Shown here piece by piece: positions 17,543 through 25,261 of a stretch of DNA of 61,528 nucleotides. The notes under the pieces were generated by a model. The model saw nothing but the letters and a program-made list of their open reading frames with translations, was not told the DNA's origin and did not search any database. Source of the DNA: Robiginitomaculum sp. (GTDB lineage Bacteria > Pseudomonadota > Alphaproteobacteria > Caulobacterales > Maricaulaceae); assembly GCA_002733495.1 (NCBI GenBank), contig NVVV01000012.1, positions 1-61,528 of the forward strand. Direction: 5' to 3'. How positions within the stretch are numbered: position 1 is the first letter of the stretch; each line of letters opens with the position of its first letter. Both the position numbers and the translations under genes were made by a program.

Positions 17543-18217
17543 ATGGCCGATATTCTTCTTACTATTGATGTGCGCGAACGCACTGGTACTGGCGGCGCAC
17601 GCCAGACTCGCCGCGAAGGCCTGATCCCCGGCATTATTTATGGCGGTAAATTGGGCAATGTGGCCATCAGCCTTAAAGAAAACGAAGTGCGCAAGGCTTT
17701 GAACTCTGGCGACTTTATCGCGCAGACCGTCACCATCGACCACAAGGGCGAAAAGCAATTGGTGCTGACCCGGGATATTCAATATCATCCGGTTACCGAT
17801 GTCCCCATGCATGTTGACCTCTATCGCGTTGACGCCGATCAGATGATTGAAGTTGAAGTGGCCGTGCGCTTTATCAATGAAGAAGAATCACCTGGCCTGA
17901 AACGTGGCGGCGTTCTGAACGTTGTGCGTCACGAACTGGCGCTGATGTGCCCGGCTGGGGATATTCCAGACGCCATTGAAATTGATCTCACCGGGTATGA
18001 CATTGGTGATTCGGCTCACATTTCCTCGGTTGAACTGCCCAAGGGCGTCACTTCGGCGATTACCGATCGTGACTTTACCATCGTCACCGTTGTTGGCTCA
18101 CGGGCCGCGATCTCGGAGGCTGATGAAGAGGCCGAAGCCGAAGCAGCCGCAGAGGCATTGGCCGAAGCTGCTGAAGGCGGCGAAGACGGTGAAACTGCTG
18201 AGGGCGGCGAGGAATAA
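17543..18217 (+). CDS. rplY: 50S ribosomal protein L25/CTC family
   Basis: The 224-residue protein is the long, two-domain (CTC) form of L25 that binds 5S rRNA. Residues 1-95 carry the L25 beta-barrel (RTGTGGARQTRREGLIPGIIYGG, FIAQTV, RDIQYHPVTDVPMHVDLYRV), followed by the TL5/CTC C-terminal domain (VAVRFINEEESPGLKRGGVLN, CPAGDIPDAIEIDLTGYDIGDS). An acidic tail rich in Glu and Ala follows (about residues 190-224), as is common in alphaproteobacteria. Start ATG at 17543 follows a purine-rich AAGGACCGG. pth follows at 75 bases, a conserved pairing. Confidence 0.96.
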   Translation: MADILLTIDVRERTGTGGARQTRREGLIPGIIYGGKLGNVAISLKENEVRKALNSGDFIAQTVTIDHKGEKQLVLTRDIQYHPVTDVPMHVDLYRVDADQMIEVEVAVRFINEEESPGLKRGGVLNVVRHELALMCPAGDIPDAIEIDLTGYDIGDSAHISSVELPKGVTSAITDRDFTIVTVVGSRAAISEADEEAEAEAAAEALAEAAEGGEDGETAEGGEE

Positions 18218-18292
18218 TATATTCCCGTTCCTGTCTTCTGGCAGCTTCCTCTCTTCTGGCGTAGGTTGTTTTCACGCCATCAGGAGGATGTC

Positions 18293-18865
18293 ATGTTGCT
18301 GATTACCGGACTTGGTAACCCTGACCTAAAATACCGCCTGAACCGGCATAATGCTGGTTTTCTGGCCGTGGATGCGATTGCGCGCGCCCACGGCTTTGGG
18401 CCTTGGCGGGCCAAGTTTGGCGCGCTGGTCTCTGATGGCTTTATTGAGACGGACAGCGGGCGCGTCAAAGCCTTGCTGATGAAACCGCAAACCTATTATA
18501 ACGAATCCGGGCGGGCGGTTCAGGCCGCCGCTCAATTCTATAAATTACCGCCGAACCAGATTATGGTTTTCCATGACGAGCTGGATCTGGCACCGGGCAA
18601 GTTTCGCGTTAAAACAGGCGGCGGCGCGGCGGGCAATAATGGTATTAAATCCATCACCGCCGCACTGGGGCCAGACTTTCGCCGCGCCCGCATCGGCATT
18701 GGCCATCCTGGCGACAAGGCGCTTGTCACCGCTTATGTCCTGCATGATTTTGCCAAATCTGATGCCGCTTGGCTGGACCCGTTGCTGGACGCCATAACCG
18801 ATGCCGTGCCTTTACTGGCAGCGGGCAAGGATGATGCCTTTCAAACAGCGGTTAATCACAGATAA
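18293..18865 (+). CDS. pth: Peptidyl-tRNA hydrolase
   Basis: The 190-residue enzyme releases tRNA from peptidyl-tRNAs that drop off the ribosome. It shows the N-terminal GLGNPDLKYRLNRHNAGF with the catalytic His, LLMKPQTYYNESGRAV with the conserved Asn, VFHDELDLAPGKFRVKTGGG with the catalytic Asp, GNNGIKSI, and the RIGIGHP loop. The ATG at 18293 follows AGGAGG by 5 bases and gives the standard start. In many relatives ychF follows pth; here the restriction-modification island begins 36 bases after the stop. Confidence 0.97.
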   Translation: MLLITGLGNPDLKYRLNRHNAGFLAVDAIARAHGFGPWRAKFGALVSDGFIETDSGRVKALLMKPQTYYNESGRAVQAAAQFYKLPPNQIMVFHDELDLAPGKFRVKTGGGAAGNNGIKSITAALGPDFRRARIGIGHPGDKALVTAYVLHDFAKSDAAWLDPLLDAITDAVPLLAAGKDDAFQTAVNHR

Positions 18866-18901
18866 GTTTTCATTAGTTTTGTCGAACGTACCTTTGGGTA
18901 A

Positions 18902-19492
18902 TCAGTCCAAAAATTTATGAGCCTGTTTGGGGTGTTTTAGAAGTAACCACTCTAGCAATTTTAACTGATCTTCGGACTTAGCACGCCGAACTTGGGTCAG
19001 AGGTTTTAGTGCTGTTGGTCGATCAAGAGTCAAGTTCGCAGCACCTTCATTACAAACTGAACATAAAGCCCGAAGGTTTGTTGCGTCATCCGTGCCACCA
19101 AGGGATTTGTCTACAATATGGCCAATGTGCAAACGAGTTTTCCTGTTACTGTCATAAGGGTGTACCTCTCCGGCAACGGCACCACACATTTGACAGGTGA
19201 ACCCGTTACGATCCAGGACAAATGCCCGGGTTTCTTTAGAGATTGCTCGTTCAAAGGATGGTTGGGGCTTTGCATCTTCTAGCAAATATTCGCCGGGTTT
19301 TAAGTCCTCACGGTCATTATGTGTCAGAATATGATAGCCTTCTTCTCCTCTGAGTTCTCTGATTCTGCGCGCCCACTCGGTAATTCCGCCAGCGGCTTCT
19401 CGCAATTCGTCCGTTCGCATTACGCGGCCAATATTGGCCAAGAAGTAAGCTCTCAGTTTGGCACGTGCGCCTATATGCTTACGCTTTGGCAC
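18902..19492 (-). CDS. HNH endonuclease, putative restriction partner of the adjacent methyltransferase
   Basis: The 196-residue protein has an N-terminal helical region resembling a winged-helix DNA-binding segment (RAYFLANIGRVMRTDELREA, EWARRIRELRGEEGY) and a C-terminal HNH nuclease. The latter has Cys100-X2-Cys103, the HNH core LHIGHIVDKSLGG, Asn139 and Cys144-X2-Cys147 as a zinc-ribbon pair. The likely start is a GTG at 19492, inside the end of the methyltransferase gene (22-base overlap), which implies translational coupling. Together they look like a type II restriction-modification pair, methylase first. The recognition site is unknown. The two genes are visibly richer in A+T than the flanking pth and sdh genes, suggesting acquisition by transfer. 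Confidence 0.8.
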   Translation of the reverse strand: MPKRKHIGARAKLRAYFLANIGRVMRTDELREAAGGITEWARRIRELRGEEGYHILTHNDREDLKPGEYLLEDAKPQPSFERAISKETRAFVLDRNGFTCQMCGAVAGEVHPYDSNRKTRLHIGHIVDKSLGGTDDATNLRALCSVCNEGAANLTLDRPTALKPLTQVRRAKSEDQLKLLEWLLLKHPKQAHKFLD

Positions 19493-20448
19493 TGAACAGA
19501 TGCTCCTTGAAATATTTGTGGCTGAAGAGCCTTGTAAATACTCTGCGCTACGGCCTGTGCAACGGGAGGCGGGAAGGCATTGCCGACTTGCCTGTATGCA
19601 GCTGTTTTCTTGCCCCATATTTCCCACTCATCAGGAAAACCCTGAATGCGGGCAACCATACGTACAGTCAATCTAGGTAAGCCATTAAACCCAGGGTCAG
19701 GGGCTACTTCTGCGATTGATTTTCCGTTTACGCCAAGTGCAGCCCATGCACACCGAGATCGCGTTGGGCCAAGGTCTGGTCCACCGTGTTTTTTTGATCC
19801 GCCAACAATAGTGGGGGCAATTCTGTTTGCCCCTTTGCACCATTCCTTAAGGCCAAGCCACCCACGATTGCCCATCAAATCCTTTATTGTCTCACTCACT
19901 GTTGCCGTTGCTACACTGCTATTTGGCCAGGTAAATTCACTAGAGTATTCTTTTTTAAGCGCGACAAGGACAACGCGGGGCCGAAGCTGTGGTACGCCAA
20001 AATCGCTGGAATTAAGCAACTTCCATTCAGAGATATAGCCCATTTTGTGCAACCGCATCGTGATCCACTGTCGGTACTCCTCAAATGACTTACCAAGCAT
20101 GCCACGTACATTTTCAAACATCACTGCATTTGGGCGTAATTCATCAACATAATTAATGCCAACATTAAACAGATTTCTTTCATCATTTTCGCCAAGTTGC
20201 TTTCCAGCTATAGAGAAAGGTGGACAGGGTAGCCCTCCTGCTAGCAAGGAAATTCCTTTGAATTTTTGTAAATCCATCGTTTCAAACAGATCGTGCTCAA
20301 TGACATTCCATTGGGGTCGATTGAGACGAAGTGTGTTGCAGGAAGCATGATCATTCTCGATTAGACCAATATGGTCAAATCCGGCGCGTTCTAGTCCGAG
20401 AGCTTGCCCACCCGCGCCGGCACAGAGTTCCAGAGACGTTAAGGTCAT
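19471..20448 (-). CDS. DNA (cytosine-5) methyltransferase
   Basis: The 325-residue enzyme contains the ordered motifs of C5 methyltransferases: motif I (LELCAGAGGQALGLERAGF, SAM binding), motif IV (GGLPCPPFS with catalytic Cys75), motif VI (FENVRG, residues 111-116), motif VIII (QLRPRVVLV), a target-recognition region between about 165 and 265, and motifs IX-X (RMVARIQGFPDEW, YRQVGNAFPPPVAQAVA). It methylates cytosines in a short DNA target and so protects against the nuclease encoded directly downstream. AGGAA stands 7 bases before the ATG at 20448. It is the first gene of the two-gene island on the minus strand. Confidence 0.93.
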   Translation of the reverse strand: MTLTSLELCAGAGGQALGLERAGFDHIGLIENDHASCNTLRLNRPQWNVIEHDLFETMDLQKFKGISLLAGGLPCPPFSIAGKQLGENDERNLFNVGINYVDELRPNAVMFENVRGMLGKSFEEYRQWITMRLHKMGYISEWKLLNSSDFGVPQLRPRVVLVALKKEYSSEFTWPNSSVATATVSETIKDLMGNRGWLGLKEWCKGANRIAPTIVGGSKKHGGPDLGPTRSRCAWAALGVNGKSIAEVAPDPGFNGLPRLTVRMVARIQGFPDEWEIWGKKTAAYRQVGNAFPPPVAQAVAQSIYKALQPQIFQGASVQCQSVSI

Positions 20449-20489
20449 ATATTTTTCCTACGATTCGTGGTCTGCAATGGTTTACTAAA

Positions 20490-20514
20490 TCGTATCGTTT
20501 AGCAAACGATACGA
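20490..20514. promoter_or_regulatory. Perfect 11-bp palindrome upstream of the methyltransferase
   Basis: The arms TCGTATCGTTT and AAACGATACGA are exact reverse complements around a three-base spacer. The site lies 42-66 bases before the methyltransferase start on its 5' side and has no T-run, so it fits an operator better than a terminator. No controller (C) protein gene is seen in the island. Confidence 0.6.
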
Positions 20515-20580
20515 ATACACGGTGCCATACAGCCACAAAAAGAACATAACAGCAACAAAAATTATTTTAAGATATAGATT

Positions 20581-21528
20581 TTAAAGCCCCAAAAACCGTA
20601 CAACCATTCTCTGCGCATCAAAGTCCATATTGGTTGGACCAAGCAGTTTTTTGCGAAACTTGCTGCGGCGACCCTTTTTCTTCACACCGGGGACATTATG
20701 CCCGCCGCCTACAATCTGCACCATGTGGACTTTGCTGCCCTGTTCACAGTTTTGGGAAGCCATCAGGACCGGGTGAGATTGATCACTTTTATTGCGATCC
20801 CTCATCGGGGTGGAAACAACAGGGCCAGAGCAGCCATAGACGCTTTGCCAATGGGCGAACGTATCTGGCCCCGATAACACCGTGCCACGCACCCTGCGAA
20901 AGCCAACACCGCCGCCATTCCAGGGCATAAGCGGGTCATTGTCGCCATTGATCAGCAAAAGAGAGCGTCGCCGTTCGGGTTGGCACTGGCGCAGGGCCGC
21001 AGGCAGGCCAGCAATAATACTGGCCCCGGCGCTGAATACATCGCTGGCCTCGCACAGAAGGCGCTGGGTCATCATGCCGCCATTGGAAACGCCAGTGATC
21101 ATGATACGCGCCGCATCGGCGCGGCCATTGACAATCAGTTTGTCGGCAATGGCGCGCAAGAAACCAACATCATCGGGCGTGACCTTTCTGAAAAACGGGG
21201 TTTTGCTGTCGTTTCGTCCATCATTCCAGTGACGCTCCAACCCGTCGGGGTACACCACAATGAAGCCATAGCGCCGGGCAAGCCTGTCATAAGAAAGGCT
21301 TTTGTGGATTTGTTTGCCGCTACCGCCACCACCATGCAGAACAAAAAGAACAGGCGTGGGCCTGCCTCGGACGCTCTCGGGGATAGTGAGGGTATAACTG
21401 CGTTTTAGGCCATCAGGAGCAATTATACTTTCGGCGCGCGCTGATGCGGGGGTTGTCAGGCCCGCAATGATCAGCGTGATGACCATCATGAGCACAAGCA
21501 TTTTCTTATGGATTGTCTTGCCGTGCAT
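20581..21528 (-). CDS. Secreted LpqC/PHB-depolymerase-type esterase
   Basis: The 315-residue alpha/beta hydrolase has a signal peptide (LVLMMVITLIIAGLTTPASARA) and the esterase_phb/LpqC pattern: VLFVLHGGGGSG (oxyanion region), GFIVVYPDGL, the nucleophile elbow ITGVSNGGMM, the acid region INGDNDPLMPWNGG and the catalytic His in IVGGGHNVPG. Relatives include extracellular poly(3-hydroxybutyrate) depolymerases and feruloyl esterases; the substrate here cannot be read from the sequence. AGGAG sits 7 bases before the ATG at 21528, with a near-consensus -10 element very close upstream. It is divergent from sdhC and shows no link to the R-M genes beyond adjacency. Confidence 0.85.
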   Translation of the reverse strand: MHGKTIHKKMLVLMMVITLIIAGLTTPASARAESIIAPDGLKRSYTLTIPESVRGRPTPVLFVLHGGGGSGKQIHKSLSYDRLARRYGFIVVYPDGLERHWNDGRNDSKTPFFRKVTPDDVGFLRAIADKLIVNGRADAARIMITGVSNGGMMTQRLLCEASDVFSAGASIIAGLPAALRQCQPERRRSLLLINGDNDPLMPWNGGGVGFRRVRGTVLSGPDTFAHWQSVYGCSGPVVSTPMRDRNKSDQSHPVLMASQNCEQGSKVHMVQIVGGGHNVPGVKKKGRRSKFRKKLLGPTNMDFDAQRMVVRFLGL

Positions 21529-21545
21529 AGATTATCTCCTGCGCG

Positions 21546-21575
21546 ATTATACCATAATGGTTGGTTCCAGTTAAA
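21546..21575 (-). promoter_or_regulatory. Possible promoter for the esterase gene
   Basis: On the minus strand TTTAAC and a perfect TATAAT are spaced by 18 bases. Transcription would begin about 11 bases before the start codon, just at the ribosome binding site, giving an unusually short leader. Confidence 0.4.
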
Positions 21576-21744
21576 CGCAATTCTGTCAAAATTCCGGTGC
21601 TTTGGGGTATTTGGTCCTGACATTTGGTGATGCATTCCATGTCACATAACCATGCGTTGACTTGAACAATCAGAGGCGTAACTTCCCCCAAAGAGGGGCG
21701 GCTGTGGCTGCCTTTGAGTCGTCTGGAAATCAATGAGGCAGGGC

Positions 21745-22161
21745 ATGAGCGCAAATTGGTCTGAGCAACGGCCATTATCGCCATTCACATCCATTTGGCG
21801 GTGGCACGTAACCATGGTGACCTCCATTTTGCACCGCGCTTCGGGCGTGGCGCTTTATGGTGGTGTCTTTGTTCTGGTGGCCTGGCTGGCCGCTGCCGCA
21901 GAAGGGCCAAAGGCCTATCTGAAGCTGATGGCGATTATGGCGTCATGGCCGGGTCGGGCGCTGCTCTTTGGCTTTACGCTGGCGCTTAGTTTTCACTTGC
22001 TTAATGGCGTGCGCTATCTCTTGTGGGGCAAGGGCATTGGCTATGACAAGCAAACCGCAGATCGCACCGCGTGGCTGGTGATTGTGCTGTCATCCCTGAT
22101 GACTTTGGCCATCTGGGCCACGGCCTATTGGGGTCTTGATCTTCTCAAGATAGGGGGCTGA
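21745..22161 (+). CDS. sdhC: Succinate dehydrogenase cytochrome b556 subunit
   Basis: The 138-residue subunit has three membrane helices and the SdhC signature RPLSPFTSIWRWHVTMVTSILHRASG with Ser/Arg residues for quinone binding, plus the haem-ligand region ALSFHLLNGVRYLLWG. With SdhD it anchors the succinate dehydrogenase complex in the inner membrane and passes electrons to ubiquinone. I use the ATG at 21745; an in-frame ATG at 21733 is possible. First gene of sdhCDAB; sdhD follows after three bases. Confidence 0.95.
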   Translation: MSANWSEQRPLSPFTSIWRWHVTMVTSILHRASGVALYGGVFVLVAWLAAAAEGPKAYLKLMAIMASWPGRALLFGFTLALSFHLLNGVRYLLWGKGIGYDKQTADRTAWLVIVLSSLMTLAIWATAYWGLDLLKIGG

Positions 22162-22164
22162 TTA

Positions 22165-22536
22165 ATGCGTACATCCTATAAAAATGTAACCGGCCTTGGC
22201 GCTGCCCATAAGGGCGTTGATCATTATATCAAACAACGGGTCACGGCGCTGGCCTTACTGATCCTGATCCCGCTGTTTCTGTTTCAGTTTCTGTCCAGTT
22301 TTACCTCTGGCTATAATGGCGTGATGGCCTGGCTTGGCTCGCCCTTTGGGGCTGCGGTGACGTTTCTGGTGGTCAGTGCCAGTGTGGTGCACATGCGTTT
22401 GGGCGTGCAAACCGCGATCGAGGATTATATTGGCGGAACTTTGCGTAAAATCGCGCTTATGCTCAATGGGGCATTCGCGCTGGGGCTGTGGCTGATCGCC
22501 GTATACGCCCTTATTAAAATCAGTTTTGGAGGTTAA
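22165..22536 (+). CDS. sdhD: Succinate dehydrogenase membrane anchor subunit
   Basis: The 123-residue subunit has three membrane segments and the alphaproteobacterial SdhD pattern: [20 protein letters not shown] at the N terminus, a middle helix with [16 protein letters not shown] (the haem/quinone-side His and conserved Asp-Tyr) and a C-terminal helix. It pairs with SdhC to hold haem b and the quinone site. Its 3' end contains the ribosome binding site of sdhA. Confidence 0.93.
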   Translation: MRTSYKNVTGLGAAHKGVDHYIKQRVTALALLILIPLFLFQFLSSFTSGYNGVMAWLGSPFGAAVTFLVVSASVVHMRLGVQTAIEDYIGGTLRKIALMLNGAFALGLWLIAVYALIKISFGG

Positions 22537-22540
22537 GGCC

Positions 22541-24322
22541 TTGGCGAATGAATGGATCGACCACACCTATGATGTGGTTGTCGTGGGCGCTGGTGGTGCA
22601 GGCTTGCGTGCGGCCCTTGGTGCGGCGCAGGGCGGCTTGAAAACGGCCTGTATTTCAAAGGTTTTCCCAACGCGTAGCCATACCGTGGCCGCACAGGGCG
22701 GCATTGCCGCCTCGCTGGGCAATATGTCGGATGACAGTTGGCAATGGCATATGTATGACACGGTCAAGGGTTCGGACTGGCTGGGTGATCAGGACGCGAT
22801 TGAGTATATGTGTCGCGAGGCCCCGCAAACAGTGTATGAGCTGGAACATTGGGGCCTGCCATTTTCACGCACCGAAGAGGGCAAGATTTATCAACGCCCC
22901 TTTGGCGGCCATATGAAAGAGTTTGGCAAAACCCCGGCGCAACGCGCCTGCGCCGCCGCTGACCGCACCGGCCACACGCTAATCCACACGCTTTATGGCG
23001 AATGTATACGTGAGGAAACCAGCTTTTTTATTGAATATTTTGTCCTTGATCTGATCATGGAAGATGGTGTTTGTCGCGGCGTTCTGGCGTGGAAACTGGA
23101 CGATGGCACGCTGCACCGTTTCAAGGCACAGGCGGTCATTCTGGCCACCGGCGGCTTTGGCCGCTCTTACTTTTCGTGCACTTCTGCGCACACCTGCACA
23201 GGCGATGGCGGCGGCATGGTGCTGCGCGCTGGTCTGCCCTTGCAGGATCTGGAATTCATCCAGTTTCACCCCACTGGCATTTATGGCGGCGGCATGTTGA
23301 TCACCGAAGGGGCCAGAGGCGAGGGCGGCTATCTGGTTAATTCTGAAGGCGAGCGCTTTATGGAGCGCTATGCCCCCACGGCCAAGGACCTGGCTAGCCG
23401 CGATGTGGTCAGCCGGGCCATGACCATTGAAATTCGCGAAGGGCGCGGTGTTGGTCCCAAAAAGGACCATATCTATCTGCACCTTGATCATTTGCCGGCT
23501 GATTTGTTGCACAAGCGTCTGCCGGGCATATCGGAGAGCGCCAAAATCTTTGCCGGTGTGGATGTGACCAAGGAGCCGATCCCGGTTCTGCCCACCGTGC
23601 ATTATAATATGGGCGGTATTCCGACCAATTTCCACGGCGAAGTGGTTTGCCCCAAAAATGGCGATCAGGACGCGACGGTGAAGGGTCTTTATGCAGCGGG
23701 CGAGGCGGCAAGCGCCTCGGTGCATGGGGCCAACCGTCTGGGCTGTAATTCATTGCTGGATATTGTGGTGTTTGGCCGCTCCGCCGGGCAACGCTGTGTC
23801 GAGACCTTGAAGCCCGGCGCACGCCAGCGCGACCTGCCAAAGGATGCCGGCGAAGCGTCGTTGGCGACGTTTAACGCCATTCGCAATGCTGATGGCAAAA
23901 CCTCAACCGCTGATTTGCGCCTGCATTTGCAAGAAACCATGCAGGGCTTTGCTGCCGTGTTCCGCACCGGTGATACGCTGGCCGAGGGCACAAAAGAAGT
24001 CGCCAAAATCTGGGACATGGCCAAGGATATGAAGGTTTCGGATCATTCCATGATCTGGAATTCTGATTTGCTGGAAAGCCTTGAGTTTTATAACCTGCTC
24101 AGTCAGGCCACGGTATTGATCAATGGTGCACTGGCCCGCGAGGAAAGTCGCGGCGCTCATGCCCGTGAAGATTTTGCCGATCGGGACGATAAAAAATGGA
24201 TGAAGCACACGCTTGGCACCATTGATGAAGGCGGCAAGGTCACGCTCGATTATCGGCCCGTGCATACCTATACCATGACCGACGAAATTGATTATATCCA
24301 ACCAGCCGTAAGGGTGTATTGA
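22541..24322 (+). CDS. sdhA: Succinate dehydrogenase flavoprotein subunit
   Basis: The 593-residue subunit oxidises succinate to fumarate. It shows the FAD-binding [16 protein letters not shown], the covalent-FAD His in [11 protein letters not shown], substrate-site regions [11 protein letters not shown] and [16 protein letters not shown], and the C-terminal [17 protein letters not shown]. The start is best placed at the TTG at 22541, 8 bases after GGAGG at the end of sdhD, because it gives the usual short N terminus ([16 protein letters not shown]). No ATG or GTG is available in that position. A further in-frame TTG at 22526 overlaps sdhD. sdhB follows after one base. Confidence 0.97.
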   Translation: MANEWIDHTYDVVVVGAGGAGLRAALGAAQGGLKTACISKVFPTRSHTVAAQGGIAASLGNMSDDSWQWHMYDTVKGSDWLGDQDAIEYMCREAPQTVYELEHWGLPFSRTEEGKIYQRPFGGHMKEFGKTPAQRACAAADRTGHTLIHTLYGECIREETSFFIEYFVLDLIMEDGVCRGVLAWKLDDGTLHRFKAQAVILATGGFGRSYFSCTSAHTCTGDGGGMVLRAGLPLQDLEFIQFHPTGIYGGGMLITEGARGEGGYLVNSEGERFMERYAPTAKDLASRDVVSRAMTIEIREGRGVGPKKDHIYLHLDHLPADLLHKRLPGISESAKIFAGVDVTKEPIPVLPTVHYNMGGIPTNFHGEVVCPKNGDQDATVKGLYAAGEAASASVHGANRLGCNSLLDIVVFGRSAGQRCVETLKPGARQRDLPKDAGEASLATFNAIRNADGKTSTADLRLHLQETMQGFAAVFRTGDTLAEGTKEVAKIWDMAKDMKVSDHSMIWNSDLLESLEFYNLLSQATVLINGALAREESRGAHAREDFADRDDKKWMKHTLGTIDEGGKVTLDYRPVHTYTMTDEIDYIQPAVRVY

Positions 24323-24323
24323 T

Positions 24324-25112
24324 ATGGTTCAGCTCACACTTCCTAAAAACTCCACCATTAAAAAAGGCAAGCATTGGCCTGCACCGACGGGCGCCGACCC
24401 GAAAAATGTACGCCAGTTTCGGGTTTATCGTTATGACCCGGATAGCGGTGAAAACCCGCGCTGGGACACCTATGATCTGGACACGACCGAATTTGGTCCG
24501 ATGATGCTGCACGCCATTATCCATATCAAGGATACTGTGGATGCGACGCTGACCTTTCGCCGATCCTGCCGCGAAGGGGTGTGTGGTTCTTGCGCCATGA
24601 ATATTGACGGGCGCAATACCATTGCCTGTACCAAGCCGCTGGAAGAGATCAAAGCCAAGGTGGTGACCATTTCGCCCTTGCCGCATCAGGCGGTGATCAA
24701 GGATCTGGTGCCGGATCTGAATGATTTTTACGCCCAGCATGCGGCCATGCAGCCCTATTTGAAAACCACCACGGCGGCCCCGGACAAGGAATGGAAACAA
24801 TCCATCGAGGACCGGGAAAAACTGGACGGTTTGTACGAGTGTATTTTGTGTGCCTCCTGCTCGACCGCTTGCCCCAGCTATTGGTGGAATGGCGATAAAT
24901 ATCTTGGCCCGGCGGCGCTTCTGCAGGCCTATCGCTGGCTGATCGACAGTCGCGATGAGGCCACTGGCGAGCGCCTGGACGCGCTGGAAGATCCGTTCCG
25001 GCTTTATCGCTGTCACACCATTATGAATTGTACGCAAGTGTGCCCCAAGGGCTTGAACCCGGCCAAGGCCATCGGCGAGATCAAACAAATGCTGGTCGAA
25101 CGCGAAGTTTAG
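24324..25112 (+). CDS. sdhB: Succinate dehydrogenase iron-sulfur subunit
   Basis: The 262-residue subunit carries the three iron-sulfur clusters that move electrons from FAD to quinone. The [2Fe-2S] ligands lie in [22 protein letters not shown], the [4Fe-4S] ligands in [16 protein letters not shown] with a later Cys-Pro, and the [3Fe-4S] ligands in [18 protein letters not shown]. Length and ends are typical. It is the last gene of the operon; no rho-independent terminator follows, but a palindromic intergenic element does. Confidence 0.97.
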   Translation: MVQLTLPKNSTIKKGKHWPAPTGADPKNVRQFRVYRYDPDSGENPRWDTYDLDTTEFGPMMLHAIIHIKDTVDATLTFRRSCREGVCGSCAMNIDGRNTIACTKPLEEIKAKVVTISPLPHQAVIKDLVPDLNDFYAQHAAMQPYLKTTTAAPDKEWKQSIEDREKLDGLYECILCASCSTACPSYWWNGDKYLGPAALLQAYRWLIDSRDEATGERLDALEDPFRLYRCHTIMNCTQVCPKGLNPAKAIGEIKQMLVEREV

Positions 25113-25242
25113 CCCCCTTCGACCACTACGTGGCCACTTTCCCCGTAAACGGAGGAAGAAAAATATAGGAATTTGCCCCAACCATTGTCCTCCCCTGTTT
25201 ACGGGGAGGTGCCTCGCCAAGGTCTTTGGCGGGGCGGAGGGG
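25113..25242. repeat. Palindromic intergenic element after sdhB
   Basis: The gap between convergent sdhB and the kinase gene is built of nested inverted repeats: CCCCGTAAACGGAGGA at 25141-25156 pairs with TCCTCCCCTGTTTACGGGG at 25188-25206 (partly), and CCTCGCCAAGGTCTTTGGCGGGG follows, with flanking CCCCCTTCGACC and GGAGGGGGTC ends. This is the look of the REP/ERIC-type elements scattered in alphaproteobacterial intergenic regions. It may fold as a bidirectional transcript end. Confidence 0.65.
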
Positions 25243-25261
25243 GTCTTGAGCACCAATGATT

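Noticed and set aside
18902-21528. A larger mobile element that also carries the esterase gene
   Set aside because: No integrase, transposase or flanking direct repeats are visible, and the esterase gene's composition is closer to the host genes, so only the two R-M genes are taken as the island.
22979-23725. A 248-codon minus-strand frame inside sdhA
   Set aside because: Antisense to a strongly conserved flavoprotein gene; composition rich in His, Arg and Gln typical of shadow frames.
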